Shown here: piece by piece, positions 33,911 through 41,083 of the stretch
Layout: each line of letters starts with the position of its first letter
How positions within the stretch are numbered: position 1 is the stretch's first letter
Source of the DNA: Actinomadura coerulea
GTDB taxonomy: Bacteria; Actinomycetota; Actinomycetes; Streptosporangiales; Streptosporangiaceae
Assembly: GCF_014208105.1 (NCBI RefSeq)
Contig: NZ_JACHMQ010000001.1
Span: 434,001-498,000, forward strand
DNA length: 64,000 nucleotides
Direction of reading: 5' to 3'
Translations under genes and position numbers: made by a program
Notes under the pieces: model-generated
Database searches by the model: none
What the model was told of the DNA's origin: nothing
Seen by the model: only the letters and a program-made list of their open reading frames with translations

Positions 33911-35020
33911 TCAGACGGCGGCGGGCTGATCGGCCGGGGAGTCGCGCAGCTCTTGGTAGCGGCCGGCGACCCAGCCGATGGACCAGCCGCACCGCTCGGC
34001 GGCGTCACGCACCGACAGCCCGGCCGCGAACGCCGCGGCCACGATCTGGCGGGCTTGGGGCTGGGGCAGCTTGTGGGGGGCCGGACCGGCCGCCAGCAGC
34101 GCGCGGCGTTCACGCTCGGCCGCTTCGGCGCGCTGCCGCTCGGCCTCACGCCGGGCGTGTTCACGCTCGCGTTCACGACGCTCGGCCTCTGCTTGCTGCC
34201 GCTGGCGTTCACGCTCGGCGCGTTCACGTTCCTGGTCGGCGCGTTCACGCTCGCCGCGCCGCTCGCGTTCGGCCGCTTCGGCGCGCTGGCGTTCCTCGCG
34301 CTCGGCGCGCTCGCGGCGCTCGGCCTCCTGGCGCGCCATGGCGGCCTCGTGCTCGCGTTCCTCACGGGCCAGTTGCGCCTGCCGCTCGCGCTCCTCACGG
34401 GCCCGCTGACGCTCGGCCTCCAGGCGCTCGGCAGCGGCGTGCTCGCGGGCGGTCAGCGCTTTGGTGATGGCCCGCCTGTAGGCCAGCCCGGTCTCGGCTG
34501 TCACGATCAACAGCAGCGGCGCCACCGCGTGCACCGCCACCCCGACCATGTCCCTGTCCAGGGCCGATTCGGCGATGTTGAGCGACAGCGTCATGGTGCC
34601 GGTCATCCAACGCAGCGCGGCGGGCCACCGGCCGCCGTCCTGGCCCAGGCGGGCCAGGACCGAGTCAAGCCGGACCACGATCACCACGGCGGCGTCCACC
34701 ACCAGCGGCAGAATCGGCGCCGTCCAGTCCCATCGGTCGGGGGTGTGGGCCCGCATCAGCGGGGTGACCGTCAGCACCGAGTAGAGCATGGCGCCGAACA
34801 CGATCAGCCACGTTCCCGCCGACAGCGCACGCTCGGCTGAACGGATCTGATCGGTGTTCACCGGACCGTTCATCGCGCCGGGGTCCGGCGTGAACGGGGC
34901 GCGGTCGGTCGTGAACGTCTCGCGGGTGGGCGTGAACGGGGCGGGGGTGCGGGGTGAACGCGTCCCGGCGGGTTGGGGGCCGGTGTTCACCCGGGCGGGG
35001 GATGTCGGGGCGGCGTTCAT
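33911..35020 (-). CDS. DUF2637-like membrane protein with coiled coil and HTH
   Basis: The 369-residue protein has a Thr/Pro-rich N-terminus (about 1-50) and three or four membrane helices (GTWLIVFGAMLYSVLTV; WTAPILPLVVDAAVVIVV; VHAVAPLLLIVTAETGLAY), as in DUF2637/SpdB-type proteins. A roughly 110-residue Arg/Glu single-helix or coiled coil follows (about 190-305). The end is a helix-turn-helix-like segment, AAFAAGLSVRDAAERCGWSIGWVAGRYQEL. Such proteins are thought to link DNA to the membrane during spread. Strong RBS AAAGGAG precedes ATG at 35020. Confidence 0.8.
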   Translation of the reverse strand: MNAAPTSPARVNTGPQPAGTRSPRTPAPFTPTRETFTTDRAPFTPDPGAMNGPVNTDQIRSAERALSAGTWLIVFGAMLYSVLTVTPLMRAHTPDRWDWTAPILPLVVDAAVVIVVRLDSVLARLGQDGGRWPAALRWMTGTMTLSLNIAESALDRDMVGVAVHAVAPLLLIVTAETGLAYRRAITKALTAREHAAAERLEAERQRAREERERQAQLAREEREHEAAMARQEAERRERAEREERQRAEAAERERRGERERADQERERAERERQRQQAEAERREREREHARREAERQRAEAAERERRALLAAGPAPHKLPQPQARQIVAAAFAAGLSVRDAAERCGWSIGWVAGRYQELRDSPADQPAAV

Positions 35021-35038
35021 GGAAGGGGTCTCCTTTCA

Positions 35039-35080
35039 CCGCACCGCCCCCGGAGCCGGGGCGGCTCGGGGGCGGTGCGG
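35039..35080 (-). terminator. Hairpin between transfer-region genes
   Basis: A 12-14-bp GC stem (35039-35052 / 35067-35080) lies between the small membrane-protein gene and the DUF2637-like gene. No T-tract. Confidence 0.55.
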
Positions 35081-35111
35081 GGCGTTCAGGGGCGCGGGCC
35101 CCGCGGATGCC

Positions 35112-35387
35112 TCACTCGCGTGAGGTCTGATCACCGGGCGGTGTGCGCTCGCCGGACGGGGCGCGGGAACCGGTTAAGGCGGTGTGCCGCGGGCCGGGCG
35201 TGTGCCGCAACCGCTTGTGCAGGGCACTGAACGCGGCCAGCGCGGCGAGCCCGGCCAGCATCACCGCGGCGGCCGGGTCGATCGCGGTGAGGTGGGTCAG
35301 GACCAGCCACACCACCCCGGCGGCGATACCGGCGAGCATGACCATGTCGATCAGCCCGAGCCGGGCCAGGATCTGCCGGGGGCTCAT
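35112..35387 (-). CDS. Small two-helix membrane protein (Spd-like)
   Basis: The 91-residue protein has two hydrophobic helices (LIDMVMLAGIAAGVVWLVL and AAAVMLAGLAALAAFSAL) and a basic, polar C-terminal tail. ATG at 35387 overlaps the upstream stop by four bases, so translation is coupled. Its size and position are those of spread proteins; there is no specific family match. Confidence 0.72.
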   Translation of the reverse strand: MSPRQILARLGLIDMVMLAGIAAGVVWLVLTHLTAIDPAAAVMLAGLAALAAFSALHKRLRHTPGPRHTALTGSRAPSGERTPPGDQTSRE

Positions 35388-36235
35388 GCCATCCACCCCG
35401 AGCGGTAGCTGGCGGGGGCGGACCGGGCGGCCTCGTTGCCCACGGCGCGCACGATGAACTCGGCGACATCGCGGGAGAACTCGGCGGTGACCTCGATGAA
35501 CAGGTCGGGTTCGCCTTCGTCGGCGTAGTCGCCGGCCTCGATGACCCACACGCCGGACCGGTGACCGCCGGTGTTGCCGTCGGCGGGCCGGGCGCGCCAG
35601 CCGGTCACGTCCAGAGCGACCACCCGATCGACGCCGAGAGGCCGCACGAGCAGGCGGTCTCCGAACTCGGCTTCGCCGAGGTCCTGCGGCGCCCGCAGGG
35701 CGGGCGGCTCGGTGGGTCGGGGTGACAGTTCCTCCAGCGGCACCCAGTACGCGCCCCACACACCGGCGGCCGGGTCGGGTTCGGTGCCGTCGTAGACCAG
35801 CGCCCACGGCTGGTGGCAGGCCGGATCGTGCACCCAGCCCAGCACCACCAGCGGCGTCGTGCCCCTGACGAAGTCGTCGTACCAGACCAGCGAGCCGGGC
35901 GCGTACCAGCGCCGCACGATCCACCGCCGCACACCCGGACCGGTGCCGCTGGCCAGCTCGTAGCGGCGGGTGACCCAGTGCCACGCGTCGCCGAACAGGC
36001 CGATGACCTTGACCACGGCCAGCGCCACCACCACAGCGGTGGTGGCCTGGCGGGGCGGGACCTGCGCGGCGACCGGCGCGGTCAACGCCGCACCGATCAA
36101 CGCGAACCCGACCGCGACCGCGGTACGGGTCCGGGTGCGGCGGCGGTCGGCATCGCACAACGCCGCCAGGTCGTCGGCATCGGCACCGCTGGAGCCGGGG
36201 GCCGGGGCGGGGAAGAACGGAACGGGATCGGACAT
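35384..36235 (-). CDS. AICE membrane-associated protein, unknown function
   Basis: The 283-residue protein has two hydrophobic helices near the start (TAVAVGFALIGAALTAPVA; TAVVVALAVVKVIGLFGDAWHWV). A larger soluble domain follows, rich in Trp and Asp, with FIEVTAEFSRDVAEFIVRAVGNEA near the end. No enzyme motif is recognised. AGGGAG precedes ATG at 36235. Its stop overlaps the start of the next small membrane protein. Confidence 0.75.
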   Translation of the reverse strand: MSDPVPFFPAPAPGSSGADADDLAALCDADRRRTRTRTAVAVGFALIGAALTAPVAAQVPPRQATTAVVVALAVVKVIGLFGDAWHWVTRRYELASGTGPGVRRWIVRRWYAPGSLVWYDDFVRGTTPLVVLGWVHDPACHQPWALVYDGTEPDPAAGVWGAYWVPLEELSPRPTEPPALRAPQDLGEAEFGDRLLVRPLGVDRVVALDVTGWRARPADGNTGGHRSGVWVIEAGDYADEGEPDLFIEVTAEFSRDVAEFIVRAVGNEAARSAPASYRSGWMA

Positions 36236-36277
36236 GGGGGCAACTCCCTATGTGGGGAACGGTGGGACGGATCGGAG

Positions 36278-36580
36278 TCAGGCGGCCCGCACGTCGCCGG
36301 GGGCCCCGGCCTTGCGCGCCTGGTGGGCCAGCGCGCGGGCGGTGCTGCCGGACACGTACAGCCGGGCCGCGATGGTGCTCGCGCCGCCACCGGCGGCCAG
36401 GATCTGGGCCGCGGCCAGCACCCGTTCGGTGTGGGTGAGATCCACCGGGCGTGAACCGCTCACGGCGATCTCGATCGCGATCGGATCCACGATCCCGTCC
36501 TCGGGCAGCACCCGCGGCGCGGCCTTGGCGGCGGTCTTGGGGGCGGCGTTGGTGGCGCCGGCGGTCAGGTCAATGCTCAT
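36278..36580 (-). CDS. Small protein with HTH-like region
   Basis: The 100-residue protein has a basic, Ala-rich N-terminus and a C-terminal helix-turn-helix-like stretch, TERVLAAAQILAAGGGASTIAARLYVSGSTARALAHQ. It may bind DNA as a small regulator or accessory transfer factor; no family is recognised. It lies 42 bases before the next gene on the same strand. Confidence 0.65.
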   Translation of the reverse strand: MSIDLTAGATNAAPKTAAKAAPRVLPEDGIVDPIAIEIAVSGSRPVDLTHTERVLAAAQILAAGGGASTIAARLYVSGSTARALAHQARKAGAPGDVRAA

Positions 36581-36636
36581 GGCAAGCCGTCCTTATCGAG
36601 TCGCAGGAAAGCAGAGAAAGGGCAGGGGAAAGGGGG

Positions 36637-36664
36637 CGGGCCCGCCGCAGTGGCGGCGGGCCCG
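36637..36664 (-). terminator. Hairpin between transfer-region genes
   Basis: A 12-bp stem (36637-36648 / 36653-36664) with loop AGTG lies between the RRQRL-type gene and the HTH-like gene. Confidence 0.55.
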
Positions 36665-36691
36665 GAAACACGGGGCGGGGAGCGCGGGGGG

Positions 36692-37069
36692 TCACGCGGC
36701 GTCGCGTTCCCAGTCACTGGCGCAACCCAGGCAGCAGCCCAGCCGCCGGGGCAGCACGTAACCCACGTCGGTGCGGCACCGCGGGCAGGTGCGCCGTGCG
36801 GCCAGGGCTTTGGCCAGCGCGGCGCGCTGCGCGGGACTCGGGGCGCGCTTGGGCAGCGCGCATCGCCGGTCGTACAGGAAGGCCACCCCCTGGCCGCGCC
36901 ACCGGTGCCACAGCACTTGCGCCACCACATAACCGCCGGGGCGGAGCCCGGCGGCGGCGAGCTGGCGGCGGGTGGCCAGGTGCGGCGGCGCCTGCCGCCA
37001 CGGATAAGTGGGAATGCCGTAGCGGTCCCCGCACGGGTCCCAGAACCGCGCCGAGCTACGGCGCGCCAT
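36692..37069 (-). CDS. RRQRL-type zinc-binding protein
   Basis: The 125-residue protein matches the actinomycete plasmid/AICE group named for an RRQRL-like motif, here ATRRQLAAAGLRPGG (about 31-45). A zinc ribbon is formed by CPRC near residue 98 and CCLGC near 115. The start WDPCGDRYGIPTYPWRQAPPHLATRRQL is typical. Function is unknown. ATG at 37069 lies 14 bases inside the upstream gene's end, so they are coupled. Confidence 0.82.
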   Translation of the reverse strand: MARRSSARFWDPCGDRYGIPTYPWRQAPPHLATRRQLAAAGLRPGGYVVAQVLWHRWRGQGVAFLYDRRCALPKRAPSPAQRAALAKALAARRTCPRCRTDVGYVLPRRLGCCLGCASDWERDAA

Positions 37070-37298
37070 CGGCGGGATGCCCGCTCGTCGGCGGGCTCGT
37101 GTGACCAGCGGCCGGGGTCCAGCGGTGTCCGCACCCGCACCGGAACCGCCCGTCGGGCAGCACCCGCACGCTGCGGACACTTCCACAGTTGGAACACCCG
37201 CCCGTCACGCCGCTCATGACGCCGGTGGGGTGGGTGGGGCCGGTCGGGATACGGCGCAGGCCGGTCACCGCGACCGGCATCGCCTTGGGGGTCGTCAT
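37056..37298 (-). CDS. Zinc-ribbon mini-protein
   Basis: The 80-residue protein has one zinc ribbon, CSNCGSVRSVRVLPDGRFRCGC, flanked by flexible Pro/Gly/Thr-rich ends. It is one of several Cys-rich small proteins in this segment and overlaps the RRQRL-type gene. It might bind RNA or DNA or act as an adaptor. Confidence 0.65.
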   Translation of the reverse strand: MTTPKAMPVAVTGLRRIPTGPTHPTGVMSGVTGGCSNCGSVRSVRVLPDGRFRCGCGHRWTPAAGHTSPPTSGHPADGAP

Positions 37299-37373
37299 CG
37301 CGCGCAGCGCTCCCTTCTCCCCCTTGCGGGGGATCGGATGACGAGGTGTCCGGGCGTCTGGCACCGGGTGAGA

Positions 37374-37416
37374 CGGCCCCGCCCCGCCGCGAACCACTCG
37401 CAGCGGGGCGGGGCCG
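37374..37416 (-). terminator. Hairpin between AICE small genes
   Basis: A 14-bp GC stem (37374-37387 / 37403-37416) with a 15-base loop lies between a 27-residue ORF and the zinc-ribbon gene. Confidence 0.55.
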
Positions 37417-37444
37417 CCCGGACTCGGGTGTCAGCGGGCCGATG

Positions 37445-37528
37445 TCAGTGGCTCTCCCGGCAGCGCGCGGCATCGGCCGGGGTGTCGTAGGCCGTGCCGC
37501 ACGTGGGGCACTCGTTCCACGAACTCAT
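37445..37528 (-). CDS. 27-residue zinc-ribbon micro-protein
   Basis: The ATG complement lies at 37526-37528. The frame encodes MSSWNECPTCGTAYDTPADA, then a short tail with a third Cys and a His (ending CRESH). CPTCG plus C/H could hold one zinc. It begins 8 bases after the stop of the upstream zinc-finger gene in the same strand, as expected for a polycistronic mRNA. It is very short, so chance is possible, but the motif and position support it. Confidence 0.5.
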   Translation of the reverse strand: MSSWNECPTCGTAYDTPADAARCRESH

Positions 37529-37535
37529 CGCGCGG

Positions 37536-37682
37536 TCACCGCCCGCCGGGGCACGTGCCGGAGCCCGAGCACACCGGGCACGTCCGGTTGGTGGCGCCGA
37601 TCTTCTTCGCGCCACCGCAGTAGTGGCAGGCCTGGGCCCTCACCACGTCCGACACGTGGCGGAGGAGACGCAGGTACGTCAT
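37536..37682 (-). CDS. 48-residue DnaJ-type zinc-finger mini-protein
   Basis: After a short amphipathic start (MTYLRLLRHVSDVVRAQ) come CHYCGGAKKIG and CPVCSGSGTCPGG, the paired CxxCxG motifs of a DnaJ central-domain zinc finger. ATG at 37682 has GGAAGGAAG about 7 bases upstream. It is similar in design to the zinc ribbon at 29412-29723. The function is unknown. Confidence 0.65.
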   Translation of the reverse strand: MTYLRLLRHVSDVVRAQACHYCGGAKKIGATNRTCPVCSGSGTCPGGR

Positions 37683-37722
37683 GATGGGACTTCCTTCCTG
37701 TTGGGAGGGGCCCGGGGCGTCG

Positions 37723-37911
37723 CTACTTGGCGGTGGGGGCGTCCCGGGCATCAGGGACAGGGGCATGGGCCGTCACATAGACCCGCACCCGGAGGGACTC
37801 ACCGCGGCACGGCCGCGGCGAAGAGACCTCGATCACCTCGAAGGTCTCGCGCAGCCGGGCGACCCCGGCCACGACGTCATCGGGCAGGCCGATTAGCCGC
37901 ACACTCAGCAC
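37723..37911 (-). CDS. Small AICE protein, unknown
   Basis: The 62-residue protein is beta-rich by eye (VRLIGLPDDVVAGVARLRETFEVIEVSSP; LRVRVYVTA). It starts at GTG 37911, which overlaps the upstream gene's stop by seven bases. No family is recognised. Confidence 0.55.
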   Translation of the reverse strand: MLSVRLIGLPDDVVAGVARLRETFEVIEVSSPRPCRGESLRVRVYVTAHAPVPDARDAPTAK

Positions 37912-38258
37912 GGCAACGCGACCTGGACGTTCTCCTCATAGGACTGCTGGGCCTTGTGAACGGCCCACGCCGCGTCGTGCACCCGGGAGAACCCGTATTC
38001 GACACCGGCCAGCACGAACTCAATCGCCTGGGCATGGTCGGTGTCGCGGCGGTTGAACTCGATCCCCGCAGCGGTCAGCGCCGCCGCGGTTCGCTCGATG
38101 GTCTCGGCGGCTTCGGTCTCCGTGCCGTCCAAGGCGAAGTTGAGCCGCCCGTGCTGGTAGTGCGGGATGTCGGGCTGGGCCTCCAGCAAGTCGGCCAGCT
38201 GGCGCAGACCGGCAATATAACCGGCACGCGTCAGGTCACCTTCGGCGATGATCGCCAT
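37905..38258 (-). CDS. AICE conserved protein of 117 residues
   Basis: The helical soluble protein starts MAIIAEGDLTRAGYIAGLRQLADLLEA and continues through GTETEAAETIERTAAALTAAGIEF. The segment after that (RDTDHAQAIEFVLAGVEYGFSRV) is also helical. The function is unknown. ATG at 38258 has GAGAGGAAG 9 bases upstream. It is coupled to the next small gene by overlap. Confidence 0.68.
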   Translation of the reverse strand: MAIIAEGDLTRAGYIAGLRQLADLLEAQPDIPHYQHGRLNFALDGTETEAAETIERTAAALTAAGIEFNRRDTDHAQAIEFVLAGVEYGFSRVHDAAWAVHKAQQSYEENVQVALPC

Positions 38259-38299
38259 GAGCAGTGCTTCCTCTCGTTCACAGGTGGACAGAAGACAAA

Positions 38300-38327
38300 G
38301 CGCTCCGGCCCGATCGGGCCGGAGCGC
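38300..38327 (-). terminator. 28-bp palindrome between AICE genes
   Basis: A fully self-complementary 28-bp GC-rich palindrome lies between the Cys-containing gene and the 117-residue-protein gene. It can fold as a strong hairpin in RNA and is a likely terminator. Confidence 0.65.
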
Positions 38328-38354
38328 CTGCACAGAGACCAGTAAGACCAGAGG

Positions 38355-38726
38355 TCAGCGGGCGGCGACCTGGACCAGGGCCCGCGCAACGGGCGGCTTC
38401 GGCCGCGGGATCACACGCGTGGCGCGGCGAAGGCCAGCCTCCCGACTCGCGTCCGCGAGCCGCTGCCGCCACTCCTGGGCCGACAGGTCAACACGCACCC
38501 GCTGACCGCTACCAGGACACCGCGGCGGCGACGGCCGGAACTCCGCCGGCCAGGCGTCCGCGCCCGGCACGTGCGGACCGCGATGCGCGGTCACCATCCC
38601 CCGCTTAATCGACTTCCACGTTCCGCACTCCGAGCACACCACCAGCGCGCAACTGCGCTCCGAGACACTGATCAGGCTCGGAGACAGTTTGCTGGCGAGA
38701 ATGACCGGCTTGCCGTTGTGCCGCAT
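38355..38726 (-). CDS. Zinc-ribbon-like protein, first gene of the transfer operon
   Basis: The 123-residue basic protein contains CALVVCSECGTWKSIKRGMV near the middle and a downstream PPRCPGSGQRV, together a possible zinc site. An Arg/Pro-rich tail follows. ATG at 38726 has GGAGGG 9 bases before it. It is the first gene leftward from the GntR operator region, so it should be under that repressor. Confidence 0.65.
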   Translation of the reverse strand: MRHNGKPVILASKLSPSLISVSERSCALVVCSECGTWKSIKRGMVTAHRGPHVPGADAWPAEFRPSPPRCPGSGQRVRVDLSAQEWRQRLADASREAGLRRATRVIPRPKPPVARALVQVAAR

Positions 38727-38989
38727 GGGACGGGCCCTCCAGAAGTTGGCGCTTGCCTTCCCCACCCCGCACGGAGACCGACGGGCCCAGACCGGGCCGC
38801 CGTCCCGCACGGGACAGGCAGCGCAAGCGCTGCAAGTTGGGTGGCATCACCTGATCAGTGCCGGTCCAGGGACCTCATGAATCGTCAACCCGGACACTCC
38901 AGGGCTCCGATCACCGACGCCATGTTCAGTTGGGGACTTCTGGGTACTGCCAGTGACCCACCCGTACCGAACGGGCCACCGGGCAGCAG

Positions 38990-39044
38990 CGTATACGTAG
39001 CTTCGTATACGCACAACCCCTGGGCATACGATGATGCGTATACG
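38990..39044. promoter_or_regulatory. Three CGTATACG operators for the GntR repressor
   Basis: The perfect 8-bp palindrome CGTATACG occurs at 38990-38997, 39004-39011 and 39037-39044, and a half site GCATACG is at 39025-39031. All lie upstream of the GntR gene in the gene-free 38727-39084 interval between divergent operons. GntR/HutC-family repressors in Streptomyces elements (KorSA type) bind such sites to repress themselves and the transfer genes. The rest of the interval shows no gene. Confidence 0.75.
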
Positions 39045-39084
39045 TTCGATGAGTGCAGTCGAAGAACGAGGAGTTGATCACGCA

Positions 39085-39750
39085 GTGACCGAACCGGCCT
39101 ACGTCCGCATCGCTGGCGAGTACGCCCGACGCATCCGCGGTGGGGACCTCCCCCCAGGCACACAGCTGCCGAGCTACAGCGAGATCGCACAGCAGAACGG
39201 CGTGTCGGACATCGTGGTTCGGAAAGCCCTCGAACTACTCCAGAGCCAAGGGCTTGTGCGATCCGTCCGACGGCGAGGCATCTTCGTCGCAGACCGCCCG
39301 AACCTCGTCCGTGTGTCTCCCGAGCGCCAGCTGGAGAGTGCTGAACGGTCGTTCCAGAACGAGTCAGATCAGCAGATCCAGGTAGAGCGCGAAGTTCGGC
39401 AGATCCCCGCCACGACGGAACTCGCGGAGGCTCTCGACATCCCGGCAGGCCAGGAGATCAACCACGTCACCACCCGGGCGGCTGAGAATGGGCGCCCGAT
39501 TTCGATCTCGGATACCTACCACCCGCTGGACGTAGCCGACGCTTCAGACACTGCCTTCCTGGAAGAGACACTCTCCGATCAACTGCCGACGGCTACGCAT
39601 GCTGACTGGCTGCGGACACCCCCCGGCGACCTCGTCAAGACGGTTCGCCAGCGATTCCTCTCTGCCGACGACCGAGTCATCATGATTTCCGACGTCTCAT
39701 ATCCCCGCGATCGCTACGAAGCGTTCGTGTTCCGCATGCCCCTCAAGTAG
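39085..39750 (+). CDS. GntR/UTRA transcriptional repressor, KorSA-like
   Basis: The 221-residue regulator has an N-terminal winged helix (RIAGEYARRIRGGDLPPGTQ, then SYSEIAQQNGVSDIVVRKALELLQ) and a C-terminal UTRA/HutC ligand-binding domain (about 80-221, including DIPAGQEINHVTTRAAENGRP). KorSA-type repressors keep AICE replication and transfer genes silent. GTG at 39085 is preferred because an AGGAG site lies upstream and the last operator overlaps the earlier ATG candidates (39031/39034), which would add 18 residues. It reads towards the cargo and ends in a strong hairpin. Confidence 0.87.
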   Translation: MTEPAYVRIAGEYARRIRGGDLPPGTQLPSYSEIAQQNGVSDIVVRKALELLQSQGLVRSVRRRGIFVADRPNLVRVSPERQLESAERSFQNESDQQIQVEREVRQIPATTELAEALDIPAGQEINHVTTRAAENGRPISISDTYHPLDVADASDTAFLEETLSDQLPTATHADWLRTPPGDLVKTVRQRFLSADDRVIMISDVSYPRDRYEAFVFRMPLK

Positions 39751-39755
39751 GGGAA

Positions 39756-39797
39756 ATGGCAAAGGGGGTGCCGAGTAACCGGCACCCCCTTTGCCAT
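39756..39797. terminator. Bidirectional hairpin between repressor and methyltransferase-like gene
   Basis: A perfect 17-bp stem (39756-39772 / 39781-39797) with an 8-base loop lies between two converging genes. Part of each arm is A- or T-rich, so it can act in both directions. Confidence 0.8.
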
Positions 39798-39805
39798 GTG
39801 TGGAT

Positions 39806-40639
39806 TCAGGCTCGGACCCACCCCTGGGCAACGTCCGCGTCTGTCCACCAGGAGACGAAGTGTGGGTCTACGGATTCGAGCCTCCAGCGAGCGGACAGAG
39901 CAGTGAAGAAGGCATCGTTGCCCGTCTTTCCGCCCTTGCGTTCCCCGATGTAGACCAGGCGCTCGCCCCCGGCCTCCTCGAACAGAGTTAGCGCTTCAGA
40001 AGACATCGTGTCTCCCCAGCCAGGCGGCCAGCAAAGGACCAGCACGTAGTCCGCTGGCTCGGCACGAATCGCGAACTCGGTAAGGTCCCTGACGGGGTGC
40101 CAGACGTCTGCCTGGCCGGCCACTTTAGGGAATGAAGCGTTCCGTGTCTTGTCCGGTGGTTCCGAATCGTACGCATCAACGCTCAGTCCTGCGCGAGCCA
40201 ACTGCGCTGCCCAATAGCCTCGTCCGGCACCAAGTTCCACGATCGGCCTATCTGTGCAGAAGTTCGCCACCCAGGCGATAGTTTGTGGTGAGGGTATGGC
40301 GCACGCGTAACTCGCCTGCAAGAGCAACTGTGCATAGGCAAGTCGGGCACTTCCTTCCGATCGACCACCATTCACCACGCGTCGACCGTGCTCCTCAATC
40401 ACGAACGGCTCGACGATGTCCCAGTACGGGTTCTGGCTCACGGCGTGGCCACCGGTCATGTAGTGCACGAACCGCAGGTCGAACTGTGCATCGACTTGAT
40501 CGTCACCTGTTCCCGCCAGGCCAGGCGCCATGTCCAGGTAATCGGCCACCTTGGGAAACTCAGAGCGAAGTCTCTGCTCATCTTGCAGCAGTGCGGTGAG
40601 CTCGTCCCATCTACCTGAGGTCATAGTCAGTTCAGCCAT
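39806..40639 (-). CDS. SAM-methyltransferase-like protein (AICE cargo)
   Basis: The 277-residue protein has a helical N-terminal part and a Rossmann-type core with motif I IVELGAGRGYWAAQLARAG (about 133-151) and VDAYDSEPP (about 154-162). YVLVLCWPPGWGD follows at about 198-210, in place of the usual DPPY. RLVYIGERKGG completes the fold. The substrate is unknown; it could be a small molecule, RNA or protein. It is divergent from the NACHT gene with 444 bases between. ATG at 40639 is chosen, with a second ATG at 40624 possible. Codon usage is less GC-biased than in neighbours, as for transferred cargo. Confidence 0.7.
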   Translation of the reverse strand: MAELTMTSGRWDELTALLQDEQRLRSEFPKVADYLDMAPGLAGTGDDQVDAQFDLRFVHYMTGGHAVSQNPYWDIVEPFVIEEHGRRVVNGGRSEGSARLAYAQLLLQASYACAIPSPQTIAWVANFCTDRPIVELGAGRGYWAAQLARAGLSVDAYDSEPPDKTRNASFPKVAGQADVWHPVRDLTEFAIRAEPADYVLVLCWPPGWGDTMSSEALTLFEEAGGERLVYIGERKGGKTGNDAFFTALSARWRLESVDPHFVSWWTDADVAQGWVRA

Positions 40640-41083
40640 GCTTCGAGTGTCTCGCACTGCGCTTAGATGGTCCAGGGCCCTTGCCCCGAGTGCCAAACCC
40701 CGCGGCTAGCGCCAGGTAACCGCTGGCGGGCTCCCGCCCCCGTGATAGCCCGGGCCACCGCCCCAAGATCAAAAGATGGGGAGAGCGGCCAGTCTGTCCG
40801 CCGGTAATGGAGAAGATCACGAGCGCCACCCTGCTGTGGTGATGCCGTGAGCGCTGCTGATCGCGCCGCAGTGAGGCAACTGACGGAGGGAGGGTGCAAC
40901 AGGCGTAACCGCGGGATGTTGGTCCGCGACGCTTGGCCTGACCTGCCTGTTTCCCGTTCGCCTGACCTCTCTGCCGTCTCTGGGTTAGCATGCCAGGACA
41001 TGCCGAACATGCCCACTTCTGTCTAGGTGAAGAGGTTGCTAGGTGGCGAGACAGCCCTATCGTCCCTCAAAAGAGAGCGCGCT
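40640..41083. other. 444-base divergent intergenic region of the cargo pair
   Basis: No convincing gene is seen on either strand. Close to the NACHT start, CATGCC occurs three times at 40989-40994, 40999-41004 and 41008-41013, spaced by about one helical turn, near a possible -10 TAGCAT (40986-40991). GCCTGACCT is present twice (40936-40944 and 40960-40968), reminiscent of the TGCCTGAC arm motif. GCGCCAG...CGCTGGCG can form a small hairpin near 40710-40730. Regulatory function is inferred only from position. Confidence 0.4.

Noticed and set aside
33953..34840. Plus-strand hydrophobic frame opposite the DUF2637-like gene
   Set aside because: The repetitive Leu/Ala/Gly/Phe sequence is the mirror of the Arg/Glu coiled coil on the other strand; no ribosome site.
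40632..40991. Minus-strand open frame of about 119 codons between the methyltransferase-like and NACHT genes
   Set aside because: It has poor codon bias and no ribosome site or domain, and it overlaps the promoter region of the divergent pair.
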